Assembly: GCA_035642535.1 (NCBI GenBank)
Contig: DASQSE010000070.1
Coordinates: forward strand, 1 to 64,000
Source: Jatrophihabitans sp035642535
GTDB taxonomy: Bacteria > Actinomycetota > Actinomycetes > Mycobacteriales > Jatrophihabitantaceae
Direction: 5' to 3'
DNA length: 64,000 nucleotides
Both the position numbers and the translations under genes were made by a program. Shown one piece after another: positions 51,946 to 60,294 of this stretch (its first letter is position 1; each line of letters opens with the position of its first letter). The notes beneath the pieces were generated by a model, which searched no databases, was not told the origin of the DNA, and saw only the letters and a list, made by a program, of their open reading frames with translations.

Positions 51946-54900
51946 CTAGCTGCAGGTGAGGGTGGGCAGCGCCCAGTCGCCGTGGTCGTTGCCGTTTCCG
52001 TCGCCGGCGTCGCCGACGACCAGGTCGAGCAACTGCGCACCCGTCACGTTCACATCCAGCGACGTCGCCGCCTGATGCCCGCTGATCGTCGGCGTCGTCA
52101 CCAGGCTCTTCCCGTCGGCGAGCACGCTGAACGTCACCGTCCCGGCGCCGTTCTGTTCGTCGTCGACGCCGACCAGCGAGGTGAACCGCGTGCAGTGGCC
52201 GCCGAGGTAGAGCTGCACGTCACTGATCGAGTTGGTGCCGAGGCCCTTCTGGTAGACGACGCCGTTGATCGTGATCGGCTTGCCGTCGCCGCCGGCCTGT
52301 TCGCCGTTGCTGGTGTCCCGCTCCACCGGACCCCAACCGTTCGTCGCCGACAGGAACGGCAGATCGCTGACCGCATCGGTGCCGGCCGGTGGAGTCGGCG
52401 GAATGGCGCGGACGATGCGCTCGTCGCCGTTTGTCGCCGCGCGCGCCCGCTGCGTGTAGCTCACCACCGCCGTGAGCGCGGATGCCTGCGGCAGCGTCCC
52501 GTCCGGTGCCTGCACCTGCCAGGCGAACGTCGCGGACTCGCCCGGGTGCACCACGCTCACTGACGCCGGGTCGGACGGCCCGGCCGTCCAACCGTCGGGC
52601 ACGTGCAGCGCGGCGGTCACGTTCGTGGCATTCGCGGCGTCGGCGGGCACGCTGACGGTCGCCTTCGCCGTGAACGACTGCCCGGCCTGCACCGCATCCG
52701 GCACGTCAAGCGACACGTTCGTCCCGGGCGCCGCGGGCATCGCGTATTTGATCGGGTCGTAGCGCGGGCTGACGTTCTGCGCGACGTGCAGCGGCGACGT
52801 GTAACTGCCGTAGTTCGTCAAGGAGACGGTGCCGAGTCCGCCGGTGCTGTCGTCCAGGTTCCAGACCGCGATGGCGATGCTGTTGGCGCCGTTCGGGTTC
52901 AGGATCCCGTTCGGCACCGGGAAGCTGTGCTGCGGGCCGCGGTAGTTGACGTAGTTGCCGACCATCCAGCCGTTGACGAACAGCATCCCGCGGTATCGAC
53001 GCGACGGATCGTCGGTGATCGTCAGGCCGAGCGAGGTGTCCTGACCCTTCGGCAGGTCGAGCGGCACGCTGGTGCGGTACCAGGACACGCCGGGCCGGTT
53101 GTCGCTCGTCGGCAGGTTGACCGTCGCCCAGTCCGAGTCCGGATAACCCGGCAGCGACCACCCGGCTCGCTCGCCGAACAGCCCGCCGGTGGACAGCGGC
53201 CCACGCACCGGGTCGATCTGCTTCTCGCCGCCGCGCACGCCCTGTAGCCGCCAGGTGATCGAGGTCAGCGGGGCGCCGAGCAGCGTGGCGCTCTTCAGCC
53301 CGCGGGCGGACTTGTTGTTGTTCGTCGAGTTGTAGTCCTCCTCGTGCCCCATGTTGACGGTCAGCACCGAGAGGATGTTGTCGCCGCTCGTCTTCAGCGC
53401 GCCGGCCGGGAACGTGAGGTCGGCGCTGCCCGTGGTCGAACTGCCCAGGAAGACACCGTTCAGCCACGCCGAGACCGCCTGCGCGGTACCGCCTGAGTCG
53501 GAGACGAGGTGGATGCCCGTCTCGGCGCCGGAGGACCTGAACCGCCCGCGGTACCACGTGTTGCCGGTGTGGAAGCCGTAGTCGTCGGCGTAGAGCACCG
53601 GCAGCGTGTTCGCGCCGCTCACACTGTTGGTGCTCATCTTGTCGGCCACTGCCCAGCTCGAGTCGTCGAAGCCGGGCTGCGATTCCGGCGACTCCTCGCG
53701 GTGCCGCCAAGTCGTCAGTTGCGGCAGCGTGATCGGCTTGGCCGTCGCGATGCTGCCGACCAAGCTGCCGGTGTCGCTGACCGACGTTGCGACCGGGTCG
53801 CCGTTCCACGTGACGTGCTGGGCACCGGTGAAGACCTCGATCGACGGGTCGTCGGCGTTGTCGCCGGTGAGCGCGACGGTGCCGCCGCCGTTCAGGCTGG
53901 TGGCCGTCCGGAGCAGATGCGTGCCGCGGACGAGCACCGGGCCGGAGGCGGTGTCCTGCCGCCAGAACGTCTTCGCCGTCGGCTTGTCGGCGAGCAGGAG
54001 CAGCAGCGGACGTTTGCCGCCGCCGGTGATGCTCACGCGAGTCAGCCCGTCGTGCCGGTAGTTCAGCCGCAGGTCGCCGGTGGCCGGGTCCCAGGTTGAG
54101 GCGACGTCGCCGTGCACGGTCGGCTGCGTGTCGTAGTTGAGCACGGTCTCACCGTCGCTGCCGGGGTTGCCGTAGAGCACTGCGATGTCGCGGCCGCCGA
54201 TCGTCGCGTTCGTCATGATCTCGGACGTCGAGTACTGCAGTTGCGAATCGCCGAGCTTGTAGTTCGCGACGATGATGTGCGAATCGCGGCCGTTGAGCGA
54301 GATTCCGGTGCCGGGCTGCTGCGGGACGACCGGGTAGGTGGGCGTCCCTGACTGCGGGCCGCTCGACAGGTCGATCGCGTCGATCGACACGTAGTTGTCC
54401 GTCGAGCCGGCCGAGTGCGTTCCGTTCACGACGATCTTGAGCGTGTGCGTGCCGTCGGTGAGACCGCTGGCCGCGAACAGCACCGCCTGGTTCTGACTGC
54501 CCGAGCAGTCGACGGTCGCCTGCTTGACCCCGTCGATGTAGACGTCCGCGAGGCCGTGGTTGTTCGTCTTCGAGCCGATCCAGCGGATCGCGGTGCCGCT
54601 GAACGGGACGGTCAGTGAGTCGCCCGCAGTGCGCGAGAACGACTCGGTGTTCTTGTAGTCGCCGCCGGTGTAGCTCTGGTTCGCGACGTGCGACCAGCCG
54701 CTGCCTGCGTATTGCAGATCCGTGGTGTTTGCGTCGTCGTAGGTGTAGCTGATGTCGGTGACCGGCACCGCGTTGAAGTCGATCGCGATGTGGGTGGTGT
54801 CGACGTTCGTCGAGGTCGAGTTCGAGTGCCGCAGCACGTGGAACTGCGTCTTCGTGTCAGGGTTCATCCGCGCGGTGTCGACGATCGCCGTGTTGTCCGG

Positions 54901-56070
54901 CGGGATCGTGTTGATCCGGTCGGTCTTCGCCAGTGGCGCGACGGATTGGGTGAGGTAGCCGATCAGCTTGTCCTCGTAGTACTTCGGGTCGAGTTGCCTG
55001 GTCTCCCGGATCGCCGCCCCGTAGTCGTAGGACGTGTAGTTCTCCGGCATGCCCAGCCAGCCCCAGTTGGTGCCGCCGTAGGTCATGTAGAAGCTCTGCG
55101 CCGTCGCGCCTACCGCGATGTTCTGCTTGTAGAAGACGTTCGCGAACTGGTCGTTGATCAGCTGCGCGCACTTGTCGTAGCCCGGCCCGCCCCACGGGTC
55201 GAAGGCGCCGCCCTGGAACTCCGGCGTGTAGAGCGGCCGGCCTGCCGGGTGGTCGTAGCTGATGTCCGGGACGCCGTTCCATCTGGTGGGGTTGGAGCAG
55301 TTGAAGCCCTGCGGGTAGGAGTCCGGTCCGTCGACGTCCAGCTTGCCGACCCCGGCGTTGAAGGTGCCGTTGTTGTTGCCGGTGAGCGGGACGGTGATGC
55401 CGTCCGCCTTCGCCTTGTCCTCGAGGTGCTGCATGTACTGACGACCTGCCGCGGAGCCGTTGTAGTACTCGTTCTCCACCTGGTAGGCGATCACACTGCC
55501 CGTCCCATTGGTCATCTGGTGTCGAGCGATGATGTGGTCGATCTGGCCCAGCCATTCGTCTGCGTAGTGCAGGAAATTCGGATCGGCACTGCGGTTCTGC
55601 TCGTCCTTGGTAGTGAGCCAGCCGGGCAGCCCGCCGCTGTCGACCTCGGCGTTGATGTAGGGCGCCGGGCGAACGATCACGTACAGGCCGGCCTGCTGGG
55701 CGTAATCGAGCAGCTTGTCGACGTCGCGCACGCCGCTGAAGTCGTACTGGCCGGGACTGCCCGAGTGGTAGTCCCAGTCGAAGTAGAGCGACGTGGCGTT
55801 GAAGCCGGCCGCCTTCATCTTCTGGAAGATGTCAAGCCACAGGTCAGGGCTGGGCAGCCGGAAGTAGTGGAACTCGCCCGACCAGATGTAGGTGCGCTGA
55901 CCGTCGATGATGAACGAGTAGCCGTCGAAGCTGACCGTGTGCGCGGTAGCGGCCTGGGCCGGCGCGCTCCCGATCGCCGCGCTCAGGCCGAGCACCGTGG
56001 CTGCCGCGGCGAACGATGCGGCCGCTGCCCGCTTGCCCCGAAGGATCTTGCCGACGAGATTTCCGCGCAC
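51946..56070 (-). CDS. Secreted modular GH35 beta-galactosidase with NPCBM domain
   Basis: A 1374-residue extracellular enzyme. A signal peptide (ASFAAAATVLGLSAAIGSA) precedes the GH35 barrel (residues about 45-370): FIIDGQRTYIWSGEFHYFRLP, acid/base Glu in AYQVENEYYNG, and nucleophile Glu in LYTPEFQGGAFD. At about 435-570 a carbohydrate-binding-like sandwich is inserted (GDSLTVPFSGTAIRWIG, ADVYIDGVKQ). Galactose-binding jelly rolls follow, including the WYRGRFRSSGAETG and WYRTSVPLDLPKGQ segments. The C-terminus (about 1230-1374) is an NPCBM domain (VYQKGLGTNSISDVQLYLGG). It should remove galactose from plant galactans or arabinogalactan side chains. It is transcribed toward the operon, from a separate promoter. 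Confidence 0.92.
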   Translation of the reverse strand: MRGNLVGKILRGKRAAAASFAAAATVLGLSAAIGSAPAQAATAHTVSFDGYSFIIDGQRTYIWSGEFHYFRLPSPDLWLDIFQKMKAAGFNATSLYFDWDYHSGSPGQYDFSGVRDVDKLLDYAQQAGLYVIVRPAPYINAEVDSGGLPGWLTTKDEQNRSADPNFLHYADEWLGQIDHIIARHQMTNGTGSVIAYQVENEYYNGSAAGRQYMQHLEDKAKADGITVPLTGNNNGTFNAGVGKLDVDGPDSYPQGFNCSNPTRWNGVPDISYDHPAGRPLYTPEFQGGAFDPWGGPGYDKCAQLINDQFANVFYKQNIAVGATAQSFYMTYGGTNWGWLGMPENYTSYDYGAAIRETRQLDPKYYEDKLIGYLTQSVAPLAKTDRINTIPPDNTAIVDTARMNPDTKTQFHVLRHSNSTSTNVDTTHIAIDFNAVPVTDISYTYDDANTTDLQYAGSGWSHVANQSYTGGDYKNTESFSRTAGDSLTVPFSGTAIRWIGSKTNNHGLADVYIDGVKQATVDCSGSQNQAVLFAASGLTDGTHTLKIVVNGTHSAGSTDNYVSIDAIDLSSGPQSGTPTYPVVPQQPGTGISLNGRDSHIIVANYKLGDSQLQYSTSEIMTNATIGGRDIAVLYGNPGSDGETVLNYDTQPTVHGDVASTWDPATGDLRLNYRHDGLTRVSITGGGKRPLLLLLADKPTAKTFWRQDTASGPVLVRGTHLLRTATSLNGGGTVALTGDNADDPSIEVFTGAQHVTWNGDPVATSVSDTGSLVGSIATAKPITLPQLTTWRHREESPESQPGFDDSSWAVADKMSTNSVSGANTLPVLYADDYGFHTGNTWYRGRFRSSGAETGIHLVSDSGGTAQAVSAWLNGVFLGSSTTGSADLTFPAGALKTSGDNILSVLTVNMGHEEDYNSTNNNKSARGLKSATLLGAPLTSITWRLQGVRGGEKQIDPVRGPLSTGGLFGERAGWSLPGYPDSDWATVNLPTSDNRPGVSWYRTSVPLDLPKGQDTSLGLTITDDPSRRYRGMLFVNGWMVGNYVNYRGPQHSFPVPNGILNPNGANSIAIAVWNLDDSTGGLGTVSLTNYGSYTSPLHVAQNVSPRYDPIKYAMPAAPGTNVSLDVPDAVQAGQSFTAKATVSVPADAANATNVTAALHVPDGWTAGPSDPASVSVVHPGESATFAWQVQAPDGTLPQASALTAVVSYTQRARAATNGDERIVRAIPPTPPAGTDAVSDLPFLSATNGWGPVERDTSNGEQAGGDGKPITINGVVYQKGLGTNSISDVQLYLGGHCTRFTSLVGVDDEQNGAGTVTFSVLADGKSLVTTPTISGHQAATSLDVNVTGAQLLDLVVGDAGDGNGNDHGDWALPTLTCS

Positions 56071-56175
56071 CGCTGCCTCCTAGCCGAACAGTTCTCAACA
56101 CAGTGAGACAGATTCGGACGCTACGAGGTCAGCACAATTCGCACAATAGGCAATTTCGGGCAGGCGTTAGCTCTG

Positions 56176-56195
56176 CTTGTTGGATCTTGTTGGAT
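56176..56195. repeat. Tandem 10-bp duplication
   Basis: CTTGTTGGAT occurs twice with no gap (56176-56185 and 56186-56195), just after the stop of the small coiled-coil gene on the minus strand. Likely a slippage product; no function is claimed. Confidence 0.6.
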
Positions 56196-56200
56196 TCAGC

Positions 56201-56464
56201 CTAAGCGGGAGGAGGCGGCGCCCCGCCGTCGGCCGCGGCGTCGGCATGGTGCTTGTCGAGCGCAGCCAGCGCGGTTTCGACGGCCGCGTGCCCGCCGCCC
56301 TTGCGCTGCTCCTCGTACACCGCCTCGCCGAGCGCGCGAAACAGCTCGGCCTCCTCGCGGTTCTCCTTGATCTCGGCGACCTTGGCCTGGCCCTGCTGCG
56401 CCACCTGCCCGGCCTTGACCTTCGCCTGCTGTGCGGCTTCCTTCGCCTTGTCCATGAATCCCAT
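56201..56464 (-). CDS. Small coiled-coil protein, 87 aa
   Basis: An Ala/Gln/Lys-rich amphipathic helix (MDKAKEAAQQAKVKAGQVAQ, then AKVAEIKENREEAELFRALG) is followed by a short second helix and a Gly/Pro tail. Such proteins are common in actinobacteria and resemble stress-related helical proteins, but no function is established to my knowledge. ATG 56464 has GGAGGAAGG upstream, about 12 nt away; ATG 56455 is also possible. It is divergent from the YCII gene. Confidence 0.65.
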   Translation of the reverse strand: MGFMDKAKEAAQQAKVKAGQVAQQGQAKVAEIKENREEAELFRALGEAVYEEQRKGGGHAAVETALAALDKHHADAAADGGAPPPPA

Positions 56465-56614
56465 GCCGCTCGATCCTTCCTCCCCCGACGGAAACGCGAC
56501 TATCACTCAACTTGGCACCGCAACCGCCGGCCCACAAGACCCTGTCGATCGCGGCGCGATTCGTTCGTCGACAGTATGTCGGCAGGGTGCCGACCCAGTT
56601 CGAAGGAGACCCCG

Positions 56615-56923
56615 ATGGCGAAGTTCGTGTACGTGTACGCGGGTGGCAGCCGGGCCGAGACGCCCGACGCGCAGGATCAGCAGATGCAGGCCTGGATGAG
56701 CTGGCTGGCCGGGCTCGGCGACGCGGTGACCGACACCGGCGCCCCCTTCGGCGCGTCGGTCACCGTCAAGTCCGGTGGCAGCGCGGCCGGCACCGTGTCC
56801 GCGCTGGGCGGCTACACGATCGTCGAGGCCGAGTCGCTCGATGCAGCTGCCGGCAAGGCGGACGGCTGCCCGATCCTCGCCAGCGGCGGCACGGTCGAGG
56901 TGTACGAAGCGCTCTCCATGTAA
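56615..56923 (+). CDS. YCII/DGPF-domain protein
   Basis: A 102-residue ferredoxin-like-fold protein. It reads KFVYVYAGGSRAETPDAQDQQMQAWMSWLAGLGDAVTDTG, with a closing GYTIVEAESLDAAAGKADGCPILASGGTVEVYEA, the order of the YCII-related domain often seen with ECF sigma factors. The usual catalytic-looking His-Asp pair of YCII is not evident. GAAGGAG precedes ATG 56615. No sigma factor is nearby. Role unknown. Confidence 0.75.
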   Translation: MAKFVYVYAGGSRAETPDAQDQQMQAWMSWLAGLGDAVTDTGAPFGASVTVKSGGSAAGTVSALGGYTIVEAESLDAAAGKADGCPILASGGTVEVYEALSM

Positions 56924-56933
56924 CCCTCCCCTT

Positions 56934-56987
56934 CCGATGATCAAGCAGAAACCCGGGCCATGACCCAGGTTTCTGCTTGATCATCGG
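56934..56987. terminator. Perfect 20-bp hairpin, TGATCAAG family, copy 2
   Basis: CCGATGATCAAGCAGAAACC (56934-56953) and its exact complement (56968-56987) enclose a 14-nt loop that itself holds GGG/CCC. It begins 10 bp after the YCII stop and ends 13 bp before the polymerase ATG. It should end the first transcript and may shape the leader of the next. Confidence 0.7.
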
Positions 56988-57000
56988 CGAGACTGGGGGC

Positions 57001-57966
57001 ATGGGCACCGACGAGGTACGCGACACGGTGGCGCTGACGAACCTCGACCAACAACTGTTCGAGAGCGCCGGCGCCACCAAGCGCGATCTCGTCGACTACC
57101 TGGACGCGGTGGGCGAGCGCCTGATCCCAGGACTCCGGGACCGGCCGCTGTCGGTCATCCGGGTGCTGCGCGGACAAGCGCCGTTCATGCAGAAGAACGT
57201 GCCCAAGTACACGCCGGACTGGGTCCGGACCGTCCGCCTATGGGCCGAGGCCTCGAAGCGCGACGTGGCGTACGCGCTGTGCAACGACCGCCGCACGCTG
57301 TTGTGGTTCGCGAACCAGCGCGCCGTCGAGTATCACGTGACGTTGGTGCGCGGCGACGACTGGGAGCATCCCAACTACCTCGTGATGGATCTCGATCCGC
57401 CCGAGGGCGACGCGTTCGGGCCGGCGGTGCGCGCCGCCCATCTCGTCCGGGAAGCCCTCGCCGGAGCCGGCTTGTCCGGCGCGGTCAAGACCAGCGGCGC
57501 GAAGGGCGTACACGTCTTCGTCCCGCTCGCCGCCGCGACTGCCGAGGAGGCCGCCGCCGCAACCCGTGCGATAGCGGCGCGCGCCGAGCGCATCGACCCG
57601 GCGCTCGCCACCACTGCCTTCGTCCGCGAGGACCGCGGCGGCAAGGTCTTTCTCGACTCGACCCGGGCGGGCGGCGCGACGGTGGTGGCGGCCTACAGCC
57701 CGCGGCTGCGTCCCGGTACCCCGGTGTCCTTCCCGCTCGCGTGGGACGAACTCGACGATGTCGCACCCGGCGACTTCACCGTGCACACGGCGCTCGACGC
57801 GCTCTCCGGCGCCGACCGGTGGGCCGACTTGCTGCCCGATCCTCAGCAGCTGCCCGACGAGCTCGTCGAAGAGGGGCGGTCGATCCCGATCGCACGCGTC
57901 CAGGCGATGCACGAGGGCAAGCGGCGCGCCCGCGCGCGTCGTGCGGCCGGGACGGACGAAAGCTAG
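57001..57966 (+). CDS. Stand-alone LigD-type DNA polymerase/primase domain (PolDom)
   Basis: A 321-residue AEP-fold polymerase without ligase or nuclease domains. It begins TNLDQQLFESAGATKRDLVDYLDAV and carries the metal-binding pair in YLVMDLDPPEGDAFG (DxD). It also has KTSGAKGVHVFVPL, the nucleotide-binding Ser-Lys-His region, and the third acidic site near VFLDSTRAG. Actinobacteria often keep such PolDom proteins separate from the NHEJ ligase. They add ribonucleotides or fill gaps in end joining or excision repair. ATG 57001 has GGGGG upstream. No Ku or ligase lies in the window. Confidence 0.87.
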   Translation: MGTDEVRDTVALTNLDQQLFESAGATKRDLVDYLDAVGERLIPGLRDRPLSVIRVLRGQAPFMQKNVPKYTPDWVRTVRLWAEASKRDVAYALCNDRRTLLWFANQRAVEYHVTLVRGDDWEHPNYLVMDLDPPEGDAFGPAVRAAHLVREALAGAGLSGAVKTSGAKGVHVFVPLAAATAEEAAAATRAIAARAERIDPALATTAFVREDRGGKVFLDSTRAGGATVVAAYSPRLRPGTPVSFPLAWDELDDVAPGDFTVHTALDALSGADRWADLLPDPQQLPDELVEEGRSIPIARVQAMHEGKRRARARRAAGTDES

Positions 57967-58286
57967 CTGACGTGCAGGCGCCCGCTCCGCGACCCGTTGT
58001 AGACCGCGATCAGCAGCGCCGCCACACCGATCTCGAGCAGCACGGTGAGGAAGCGCCCGGTGTCGAGGATCCGGTAGCCGATGAAGCCGCCGACAATGGA
58101 GCCGATCCAGCCGAGCAGCACCGTGGCCAGCAGCCCGACGTGCTGCACGCCGGGCAACACCAGCCGCGCCAGCCCGCCGATGATGATGCCGACGATTCCG
58201 ACGCTGATCAGCGCCCAGAGCGCCAGCCCGATGAGCGGCAGCACGATGAGCAGGAGCACCAGCACGGCGACGAGCGCGAGCATCAT
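57963..58286 (-). CDS. GlsB/YeaQ/YmgE-type small membrane protein
   Basis: A 107-residue membrane protein with about three hydrophobic helices: VAVLVLLLIVLPLIGLALWALI, VGIVGIIIGGLARLVLPG and LLGWIGSIVGGFIGYRI. The GLARLVLPG...LLGWIGSIVGGF arrangement is that of transglycosylase-associated (stress) proteins. An unusual fourth segment at the end reads VLLEIGVAALLIAVY. The start may be either ATG of the pair at 58286/58283. Its stop overlaps the polymerase stop region by 4 bp, tail to tail. Confidence 0.78.
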   Translation of the reverse strand: MMLALVAVLVLLLIVLPLIGLALWALISVGIVGIIIGGLARLVLPGVQHVGLLATVLLGWIGSIVGGFIGYRILDTGRFLTVLLEIGVAALLIAVYNGSRSGRLHVS

Positions 58287-58340
58287 GGCATCGAAGGTAA
58301 TCACTCGACGCCGGGTTGACCGCAATTCACAGCCGTCCCG

Positions 58341-58733
58341 TTACTCGGCGACGACCTGATCCCCCAGCGCATTTCGGGCCGTCTCCACGTCACTCGGGCA
58401 AATGATCGCGAAGAACTGGTCGTCGAAGATCTGCACCGGCAGGAAGATGTTCAGGTTGACGCCGGCATCGGCCAGCTTCCGGAACAGGCCGGCGCCCGCG
58501 CCTGGGACGTTCTGCATCCGGACCGTCAGGGCCTTGTTCTCCGTGTAGTCGATCCCGGCGTCCTGCAGCGCGGAGTGGGTGGCCGCCTCGTCGTCGGCGA
58601 TGAAGGCAATCGTCCCGGTGCTCCCGTGGGCCACCGCGCAGACGACGAGGTTCACGCCGCGGGCGCCGAGCACTTCGCACAGCCGCGCCAGTTGCCCGGG
58701 GGTGTTGCCCATGCTGGTCGTGAACGCACTCAT
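58341..58733 (-). CDS. Tandem ACT-domain protein
   Basis: A 130-residue protein made of two ACT domains. The first is GNTPGQLARLCEVLGARGVNL with the FIADDEAA strand. The second is NVPGAGAGLFRKLADAGVNLNIFLPVQIFDDQFFAIICP. The GxL/GxGxGLF turns are where amino acids bind in this fold. There is no enzyme domain, so it is probably a ligand sensor or a partner subunit of a regulated enzyme. AGGAGTACGG lies before ATG 58733. Confidence 0.82.
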   Translation of the reverse strand: MSAFTTSMGNTPGQLARLCEVLGARGVNLVVCAVAHGSTGTIAFIADDEAATHSALQDAGIDYTENKALTVRMQNVPGAGAGLFRKLADAGVNLNIFLPVQIFDDQFFAIICPSDVETARNALGDQVVAE

Positions 58734-58812
58734 CAGCCGTACTCCTACCGAGGGCCCGAGGCTGAAATTACTCCGATTCCAGGTAAACCGGGCCGCTAGT
58801 TCGGCGGTGGCG

Positions 58813-59250
58813 CTACAGCGACGAGGCGAGGCGTGACAGTGCCGCGGCGACGGCTGCGCGGTCGGACGGGGTCCAGTCGCGCAGCTTCTCGAGCAGCATG
58901 TCGCGCCTGGTGCGGTGCAGCCGCTCGAGCAGTTGCTGCCCCTCGGCGGTGATCGTCAACATCGCCGCCCGGCCGTCGTTGGGATCGGGCTCGCGCGCGA
59001 TCAGACCGGCCTTTGCGAGCTTCTGCACCTGCGGCGTGATCGTCGAGTTGTCGATGCCGAGCATCCCCGCCAACTCGCCGGTGCGCAGCGGTCCGTATTC
59101 ACTCAATCGGCCGAGCAGCGCCGCGTGCGCACGCGTGAGATCGCACCGCGCGCGTCGCATCGCCTCTTCCTGAAACTCGCGACGCGACGCCCAGGCCACA
59201 ATGATGGCCAGGGCGCTTTCGATGAGGCGCATCGAGTCTTCGGCCGACAC
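58813..59250 (-). CDS. MarR family transcriptional regulator
   Basis: A 145-residue winged-helix regulator: RARCDLTRAHAALLGRLSEYGPLRTGELAGMLGIDNSTITPQVQKLAKAGLI, then wing REPDPNDGRAAMLTITAEGQQLL with the DxR signature. GTG 59250 is the likely start. It is divergent from the hopanoid operon, across about 210 bp that hold a near-perfect 25-bp palindrome. Control of its own gene and possibly of the hopanoid genes is inferred from this layout. Confidence 0.88.
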   Translation of the reverse strand: MSAEDSMRLIESALAIIVAWASRREFQEEAMRRARCDLTRAHAALLGRLSEYGPLRTGELAGMLGIDNSTITPQVQKLAKAGLIAREPDPNDGRAAMLTITAEGQQLLERLHRTRRDMLLEKLRDWTPSDRAAVAAALSRLASSL

Positions 59251-59311
59251 TCCGCCACGACCTCCACCCGTTCGCGGGGTACGCGATCTATTCGAATGTT
59301 AGCGCTGTGTG

Positions 59312-59336
59312 GCAGAGTTGGCGCGGCCAACTTTGC
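59312..59336. promoter_or_regulatory. Candidate MarR operator
   Basis: GCAGAGTTGGC and GCCAACTTTGC (59312-59322, 59326-59336) pair with one mismatch around a 3-bp centre. The core is AGTTGGC-GCG-GCCAACT. It lies 61 bp before the marR start and about 125 bp before hpnC, the position for control of both. Confidence 0.6.
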
Positions 59337-59460
59337 CTCCCGGACAGCCGGCGCCACCCGCGTGGCGAGCGAAACCGCCTGTCCAGATTGGGACCTGTCT
59401 GATATACCAAGGTTATTAGTCCGGCTAAACAAAGTAACCTGTTCTACTTCGGACGGTCCA

Positions 59461-60291
59461 TTGGTCTTGAACCAGATCGCCGCGCGCGGGGCACAGAAGA
59501 TCAGCGCCGAGAACTTCCCGGTGGCGCTGCGAGTGCTGCCGCACCACTTTCGCGACCACCTGCAACGGGCCTACGTGTACGCCCGTTTCGTCGATGACGT
59601 GGGCGACGAGGCGACCGGTGATCGGCTTGCGCTGCTCGACCAGGTTGATCGCGACGTCCAGGCCCTGCCCGCCGGAGAGGCGAAGCTGACACCCGTCGCC
59701 GGGCTGCTGCCATTGGTCCGCGAACACGGACTTTCCATCCAACCGCTGCGCGACTTGATCGAGGCGAATCGCCGCGATCAGCTGATCTCCCAGTACGCGA
59801 GCTTCGACGACCTGCTCGATTACTGCAGGCTGTCGGCGGCACCGATCGGCCGCATCGTGCTGGCCATCGCCGACGTCGATGATCCGGTCGCGGCTGCCCG
59901 CTCCGACAAGGTGTGCGCGGCGCTGCAGGTCCTCGAGCACTGCCAGGACGTCGGCGAGGACGCCGCGGCGGGCCGCGTGTACCTGCCCAAGTCCGATCTA
60001 CAGGCGCACGGGGTCGCGGAGCAGGACCTCCGGGCACGCACGACCCCGGCCGCCCTGCGCAGCGTCATCGCCGTCCAGGTCGGCAAGGCGGAGCAACTGC
60101 TCGGCGACGGAATCCCGCTGGTGCGCCAGCTGCGCGGCTGGGCGCGGGTGGCCGTGCTCGGCTACGTCGCCGGCGGCCGCGCGACCGCGGCCGCCTTGCG
60201 GCGCGCCGACTACGACGTCCTTGCCCGGCACATCGCGCCCGGCAAGCTCCGAACCGCGCGGTATGCCGCGCTCGTCGCGGCGGGCCGGTAG
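59461..60291 (+). CDS. hpnC: Squalene synthase, HpnC-type
   Basis: A trans-prenyltransferase-fold protein of about 276 residues. In the HpnCDE pathway it turns hydroxysqualene steps toward squalene. It begins with the typical ENFPVALRVLPHHFRDHLQRAYVYARFVDDVGDE (first Asp-rich site) and has LEHCQDVGEDAAAGRVYLPKSDL (second site). The first codon is unclear: TTG 59461 or 59467 are the only near choices and there is no ATG or GTG in frame. It is the first gene of the hopanoid operon, 3 bp before hpnD. The enzyme acts at the cytoplasmic membrane face. Confidence 0.9.
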   Translation: MVLNQIAARGAQKISAENFPVALRVLPHHFRDHLQRAYVYARFVDDVGDEATGDRLALLDQVDRDVQALPAGEAKLTPVAGLLPLVREHGLSIQPLRDLIEANRRDQLISQYASFDDLLDYCRLSAAPIGRIVLAIADVDDPVAAARSDKVCAALQVLEHCQDVGEDAAAGRVYLPKSDLQAHGVAEQDLRARTTPAALRSVIAVQVGKAEQLLGDGIPLVRQLRGWARVAVLGYVAGGRATAAALRRADYDVLARHIAPGKLRTARYAALVAAGR

Positions 60292-60294
60292 GCG

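Noticed and set aside
56937..56980. Two tiny overlapping frames inside the perfect hairpin, linked by ATGA
   Set aside because: They encode 8 and 6 residues, do not reach the next gene's ATG, and arise naturally from the symmetry of the palindrome; not counted with the three mini-ORFs.
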